From an uncultured Lachnospiraceae bacterium (GTDB lineage Bacteria; Bacillota; Clostridia; Lachnospirales; Lachnospiraceae): DNA of 47,353 nt. The notes beneath the pieces are model-generated. The model saw only the letters and a program-made list of their open reading frames with translations. It ran no database searches and was not told where the DNA came from. Shown in pieces: positions 43,926 through 47,353 of the stretch; positions within the stretch are counted from its first letter, which is position 1, and each line of letters begins with the position of its first letter. The DNA lies in contig CAJUDN010000002.1 of assembly GCA_910585355.1 (NCBI GenBank), positions 1 through 47,353 on the forward strand, in the 5' to 3' direction. A program made the translations under genes and the position numbers.

Positions 43926-43999
43926 GAAACAACGCCGCAGAGTCCGGGACTCTGCGGTCCCCTTACGACACTCTTTACGTCCCCCTACAGGGTTGTTTC
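43926..43999. repeat. Nested palindrome beside the IS remnant
   Basis: GAAACAAC (43926-43933) pairs with GTTGTTTC (43992-43999); inside, CCGCAGAGTCC (43935-43945) pairs with GGACTCTGCGG (43947-43957). It could be a leftover IS end or a folded RNA. Confidence 0.5.
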
Positions 44000-44040
44000 A
44001 TGAAGAATGATAAAAAGTAAAATATGCAGCATATTTACGA

Positions 44041-44085
44041 GGGTTATGGAAACCATACAAATTTTCCATAGCCCTTGACTTTTTT
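44041..44085 (+). terminator. Terminator-like hairpin
   Basis: GGGTTATGGAAA (44041-44052) and TTTCCATAGCCC (44063-44074) form a 12-bp stem (one G-T pair), followed by TTGACTTTTTT. No active gene lies upstream on this strand, so it may come from the decayed element. The stretch from here to 44337 is open in one frame with the next gene but shows no family. Confidence 0.5.
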
Positions 44086-44337
44086 GCCCTATAGAGGCAT
44101 CACGTCTATTTAGTATAGGTGTATTCTACTTATATAAAGAGGAATCAGCCGCCAAAACAGATTCTGATCGGATTGGTAAAAGGGCAGGAACAATGGACAT
44201 TGTTTGAGGAGCTTTATGAAACAAGCCTGTGGCCGTCCAAACTGGTACTTGCACTTAAATATCTCAGGTCTTATAATGGACTGAGGGGCACAGGCAATTG
44301 TCTATCCCATAATCAAAAAAACAGGAGTGATTACATA

Positions 44338-45468
44338 ATGGAAAAATCAAAGGTATACTTTACCGACTTCCGCACCATCGCATTTGGAGACGGTCTTCCC
44401 ACCAAGCTCCAGAAGCTCTGCAAAACCGCCGGCATCGGTTCCATCGACATGGATGGAAAATTTGTTGCCATCAAGCTGCACTTCGGCGAGCTTGGAAACA
44501 TCAGCTACCTGCGCCCCAATTACGCAAGGGCCATTGTGGATCTTGTGAAATCCATGGGGGGAAAACCATTTCTGACTGACTGCAATACCATGTATCCCGG
44601 CAGCCGCAAAAATGCCCTGGAGCATCTGGAATGTGCATGGCAAAACGGCTTCACCCCGCTGACCGTGGGATGCCCCATTCTGATTGGTGATGGACTTAAA
44701 GGAACGGATGATGTAGCAGTTCCTGTTGCCGGCGGGGAATACGTAAAAGAAGCCAAAATTGGCCGCGCTGTGATGGATGCCGATATTTTCATCAGCCTTA
44801 CTCACTTTAAGGGTCATGAAATGACGGGGTTTGGCGGCGCCATTAAAAACATCGGCATGGGCTGCGGTTCCCGTGCGGGAAAAACCGAGCAGCACAGCGG
44901 AGGAAAGCCGCATATTATTGATGAAAACTGCCGCGGATGCCATAAATGTCAGAAAGAATGCGCCAACGGCGGACTCGTCTTTGACGCGGGCAGGAAGAAA
45001 ATGACTGTCAACAAAGACTCCTGCGTTGGCTGCGGACGTTGCCTCGGCGCATGTAACTTTGATGCCATCGCATTTGATAATGAAAATGCCAATGAGGTTC
45101 TTAACTACAAAATGGCCGAATATACAAAAGCCGTTGTGGATGGGCGTCCCAACTTCCATATCTCCCTGATCGTGGACGTATCACCCAACTGTGACTGCCA
45201 CTGCGAAAACGATGCGCCGATTCTCCCTAATATTGGAATGTTTGCATCCTTTGACCCGTTGGCCCTGGATCAGGCATGTGTGGATGCATGTCTTGCGGCG
45301 GCTCCTCTCCCCCACAGCCAGCTTTCCGATCATCTGGCGGACCCGCACTTCCATGACCACCATGACCATTTCACCAACTCCTCGCCGGAGTCTGAATGGC
45401 GCTCCTGTCTGGACCATGCCGCAAAAATAGGCCTTGGCAGCCGTGAGTATGAGTTAATTAAGATGTAG
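44338..45468 (+). CDS. DUF362 protein with two 4Fe-4S clusters (ferredoxin-like)
   Basis: 376-aa protein. The N-terminal DUF362 domain (1-190: YFTDFRTIAFG, AIKLHFGE, LTDCNTMYPGSRKNA, FISLTHFKGHEMTGFGGAIKNIGMG) is followed by two CxxCxxCxxxC cluster motifs, Cys198-208 (CRGCHKCQKEC) and Cys229-239 (CVGCGRCLGAC). The C-terminus resumes DUF362 and has a His-rich stretch (HFHDHHDHF) that could bind metal. The ATG at 44338 has AGGAG upstream; the frame is open for 73 more codons, but they resemble no family and follow IS debris. The electron partner is unknown. Confidence 0.92.
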   Translation: MEKSKVYFTDFRTIAFGDGLPTKLQKLCKTAGIGSIDMDGKFVAIKLHFGELGNISYLRPNYARAIVDLVKSMGGKPFLTDCNTMYPGSRKNALEHLECAWQNGFTPLTVGCPILIGDGLKGTDDVAVPVAGGEYVKEAKIGRAVMDADIFISLTHFKGHEMTGFGGAIKNIGMGCGSRAGKTEQHSGGKPHIIDENCRGCHKCQKECANGGLVFDAGRKKMTVNKDSCVGCGRCLGACNFDAIAFDNENANEVLNYKMAEYTKAVVDGRPNFHISLIVDVSPNCDCHCENDAPILPNIGMFASFDPLALDQACVDACLAAAPLPHSQLSDHLADPHFHDHHDHFTNSSPESEWRSCLDHAAKIGLGSREYELIKM

Positions 45469-45490
45469 AAAATGCAAATTTTACGCCGAA

Positions 45491-45546
45491 ACGGCTGGCG
45501 CTTGGAAATATACTTCCTGGTGCCAGCCGTCTTTCATTTTTTCTTG
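45491..45546 (+). terminator. Terminator of the DUF362 gene
   Basis: ACGGCTGGC (45491-45499) and GCCAGCCGT (45522-45530) with an inner GGAA/TTCC, followed by CTTTCATTTTTTCTT, 23 nt past the stop. Confidence 0.85.
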
Positions 45547-45608
45547 CCGTTTTCCTGCCAGTATATTATGCTGTTTTTAAAACATATATTTCTGTCTAAA
45601 GCGAACCC

Positions 45609-45631
45609 GGCGGCAGACCTATTTTGCCGCC
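45609..45631 (-). terminator. Possible terminator of the flavin reductase gene
   Basis: GGCGGCA (45609-45615) and TGCCGCC (45625-45631) form a perfect stem 16 nt past the minus-strand stop at 45647. The following T tract on the minus strand is weak. Confidence 0.5.
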
Positions 45632-45646
45632 TGACTCATTTTCTGT

Positions 45647-46207
45647 TTACTTTAATTTTTCCCCGTCCTTAAATGCATTCCCAACCTTTTCTCCCAATTT
45701 CCAGTAAGCGCTGTTCACCGGATCAAACACAATGGGCTCCAGCTTCATAGGATCAATCTTTCCATTCTCATCAAGAATCCTTTCATCCGCACAGACATTG
45801 ACAATCTCGCCAACCATCCGGCATGACTCTGCATCATAGCTTACCAGCTTACACTCTAAAGTCATAGGAAGCTCGTCAATCATCGGAGCATCAACAAATT
45901 CTGCCCTGGTTGTATGGAATCCGGCCTTCTCCAGCTTATCCGGGACCTCATTACCCGAAACAATTCCAACATAATCACATTCCACCACATGGGATGCATC
46001 CGCCATGCTGACTGTAAAAGCCTTTCTGGCCAGAATATTTTTTACGGTTTTATGTCCCGGACTTAAGCACATGGAGATCTCCGTACTCTCACTGATTCCG
46101 CCCCAGGCGGCGTTCATGGCGTCGGGAACTCCGTCTTCCCCATAAGCGGAAATAATAAACACCGGCTGTGGATACGTATACGGTTTTGCTCCAAAATTCT
46201 TCTTCAT
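45647..46207 (-). CDS. Flavin reductase family protein (FMN-binding split-barrel)
   Basis: 186-aa flavoprotein of the flavoredoxin/flavin reductase family. Seen: the N-terminal YPQPVFIISAYGEDGVPDAMNAAWGG, ISMCLSPGHKTVKNILARKAFTVSMAD, HVVECDYVGIVSG and a mid PMTLECKLVSYD segment. It probably binds FMN and transfers electrons in the cytosol. The ATG at 46207 has GGAGG upstream within the previous gene; an earlier in-frame start is less likely. One nt separates it from the EamA gene stop. Confidence 0.92.
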   Translation of the reverse strand: MKKNFGAKPYTYPQPVFIISAYGEDGVPDAMNAAWGGISESTEISMCLSPGHKTVKNILARKAFTVSMADASHVVECDYVGIVSGNEVPDKLEKAGFHTTRAEFVDAPMIDELPMTLECKLVSYDAESCRMVGEIVNVCADERILDENGKIDPMKLEPIVFDPVNSAYWKLGEKVGNAFKDGEKLK

Positions 46208-46208
46208 G

Positions 46209-47159
46209 TCACTTACCTCCATTCTTTGTCTTTAATTGAAACCTGTTTCCAGATTTATCCTTTTTATCATACGATAAGCTGATTCCGATAATTCCAAAAA
46301 GAATTACTGCCGTTCCGGCTGCCTGCAGCGGCTTAAAAGTCTCGTGAAGCAGGAAAACTCCAGAAAGAACCGCAACCACTGTACTTAAAGTACAGGTGGA
46401 TGCATAAACCGCAAAGGGCAGATTTGCAGACGCATACGTCATGGACAGAAATGCAATCACACAGGAGGCAATTCCCATATAGAGCACAGACACTGCAAAT
46501 TCCGGACAGAAAAGCCCTTCAAAATACGCAGGGAGCACACCGGCTGATGCGCTCTTTCCCACAGAAATCAAATTAAAAAGGAGAGCCCCCATGCCTGTGG
46601 TCACATAAATAATCTCAAATGATGTGAATACTGCAGATGCACGCCGCACCAGAACGCGGTTTATAGCTACTGCAAGATTAGTGCCAAAAATCAGGAGCAG
46701 TCCTGTAGTTGTCATACCTGTACTGCCCGGCTCCACCATATTGGCGACAAACACCCCGGCCACACAAACCAGAACAAACATCAGCTGCCGCCTTGTGGGA
46801 TATTCTTTATTAATTAAGGCCGAAAATACCAGCATCACAATAGGCAGCATACTGTTATACATAGCGATCTGCGAAGTTGGCGCATAAGATGTGGATGTAG
46901 TCTCTAAAATCTGGCTGATGGCAGGATTGAACAGACCGCAGAGAAAAATAAGTCCAATAAATCCCCTCCTGTAGTTCACCGTTTTAATTCCCAAGAGCAA
47001 AATTACCGTCATCACCAAAAAACCGACCGTAAATCGAAAAGACAAAAACTTCACCGTATCCTGATCCACCACGGCCATTCCCATTTTAATAAAAAAGAAT
47101 GCCAGTCCAAAAATCACCTGCGCCAGTACATTGGCCAATAATGGGATATACTTTTTCAT
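46209..47159 (-). CDS. EamA/DMT-superfamily transporter
   Basis: 316-aa membrane protein with ten predicted hydrophobic segments in two EamA repeats (for example NVLAQVIFGLAFFFIKMGMA and the second half from LLLIFGTNLAVAINRVL). The C-terminus is a basic polar tail. DMT transporters export amino acids or other metabolites; the substrate is not readable. It is coupled to the flavin reductase gene downstream. Confidence 0.92.
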   Translation of the reverse strand: MKKYIPLLANVLAQVIFGLAFFFIKMGMAVVDQDTVKFLSFRFTVGFLVMTVILLLGIKTVNYRRGFIGLIFLCGLFNPAISQILETTSTSYAPTSQIAMYNSMLPIVMLVFSALINKEYPTRRQLMFVLVCVAGVFVANMVEPGSTGMTTTGLLLIFGTNLAVAINRVLVRRASAVFTSFEIIYVTTGMGALLFNLISVGKSASAGVLPAYFEGLFCPEFAVSVLYMGIASCVIAFLSMTYASANLPFAVYASTCTLSTVVAVLSGVFLLHETFKPLQAAGTAVILFGIIGISLSYDKKDKSGNRFQLKTKNGGK

Positions 47160-47193
47160 TCGTTACTACCTCATCTTAAACTTCCGCCCACCG

Positions 47194-47353
47194 GACATTA
47201 TCTCATGACCGTAAGCGGCCATGAGGCCTCCGGCGGAATTCAGTGCCCAGTTTTCTGCGGCAAGTGCAGAAAACAAATGCACGGGTATAATGTCTGACGA
47301 CATTATCTCATGACCGTAAGCGGCCATGAGGCCTCCGGCGGAATTCAGTGCCC
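47194..47353. repeat. Tandem palindromic repeat, cut by the window end
   Basis: A 55-nt unit starting GACATTATCTCATGACCGTA occurs at 47194-47248 and again, identical, at 47299-47353, where the window stops. The 50-nt linker holds GTTTTCTGC/GCAGAAAAC, and ATAATGTC-TGAC-GACATTAT spans the junction. Each unit contains CTCATG/CATGAG arms and CCTCCGGCGG. The array may continue. Confidence 0.8.

Noticed and set aside
44119-44337. N-terminal extension of the DUF362 protein by 73 codons
   Set aside because: No similarity to any domain, it lies in IS debris, and AGGAG precedes the ATG at 44338 where the family starts.
46171-46181. ATACGTAT core inside the flavin reductase gene
   Set aside because: It lies in coding sequence and the outer operator arms do not match.
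47194-47353. CRISPR array
   Set aside because: Repeat and spacer lengths (55/50 nt), internal palindromes and only two copies do not fit; no cas genes are present.

Overview
The window looks like a chromosomal stretch from a Firmicute of class Clostridia, probably a gut Lachnospiraceae (Clostridium/Enterocloster/Hungatella-like). This is inferred from moderate GC, strong GGAGG ribosome sites, a T-x-x-CGAAT-rich LysR operator style, FMN-riboswitch-controlled RibU, a DUF4080 radical-SAM protein, a VanW exoprotein, and dipeptide-type ABC operons with the clostridial LDGGRRQR signature. No rRNA, tRNA, phage or CRISPR was seen.

0-25 kb is an accessory nutrient region holding two paralogous peptide-import operons, both on the minus strand. 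Operon 1 (11.3 to 0.17 kb) encodes a lipoprotein peptide-binding protein, permeases B and C, ATPases D and F, and then four enzymes without signal peptides: an M20 peptidase, a CapA-type metallophosphatase-fold protein, a class-C beta-lactamase-fold serine hydrolase and an AbgA-like amidohydrolase. It ends at a clear terminator. Upstream lie a LysR regulator and a second M20 amidohydrolase. The promoters of operon 1 and of the M20-lysR unit carry the same 17-bp dyad (CGAAT-N7-ATTCG). Operon 2 (22.6 to 13.9 kb) encodes an M28-type peptidase, a second binding protein and BCDF set, and a second serine hydrolase. It diverges from a chimeric regulator: LacI HTH and core fused to a complete family-1 solute-binding-protein domain. 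Two near-identical palindromes (core ATACGTAT) sit inside the two divergent promoters.

25-38.8 kb is mostly housekeeping: asnS; an SbcD/SbcC-like (YhaO/YhaN-like) pair whose ATPase carries a membrane hairpin; trmL; an Lrp regulator with an aminotransferase; an AIR-synthase C-terminal-domain protein; a VanW exoprotein preceded by a 38-residue TTG-started membrane peptide; a DnaQ-type exonuclease whose last codons come from a 144-bp inverted-repeat element; a B12/radical-SAM protein; dCMP deaminase; and Sua5/TsaC.

38.8-43.3 kb holds an FMN riboswitch with its promoter and terminator controlling ribU and a creatininase-family enzyme. It also holds a glycerate kinase next to a LarA-type nickel-pincer racemase with all the catalytic residues. 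43.3-44.3 kb is a decayed island with a frameshifted small gene, an ISAs1-type transposase remnant and large palindromes. 44.3-47.35 kb holds a DUF362 ferredoxin-like protein, a flavin reductase and an EamA transporter, and ends in a tandem palindromic repeat cut by the window edge.

The most interesting system is the pair of peptide-import and cytosolic-hydrolase modules, one of them apparently governed by a LacI/binding-protein chimera with mapped operators.
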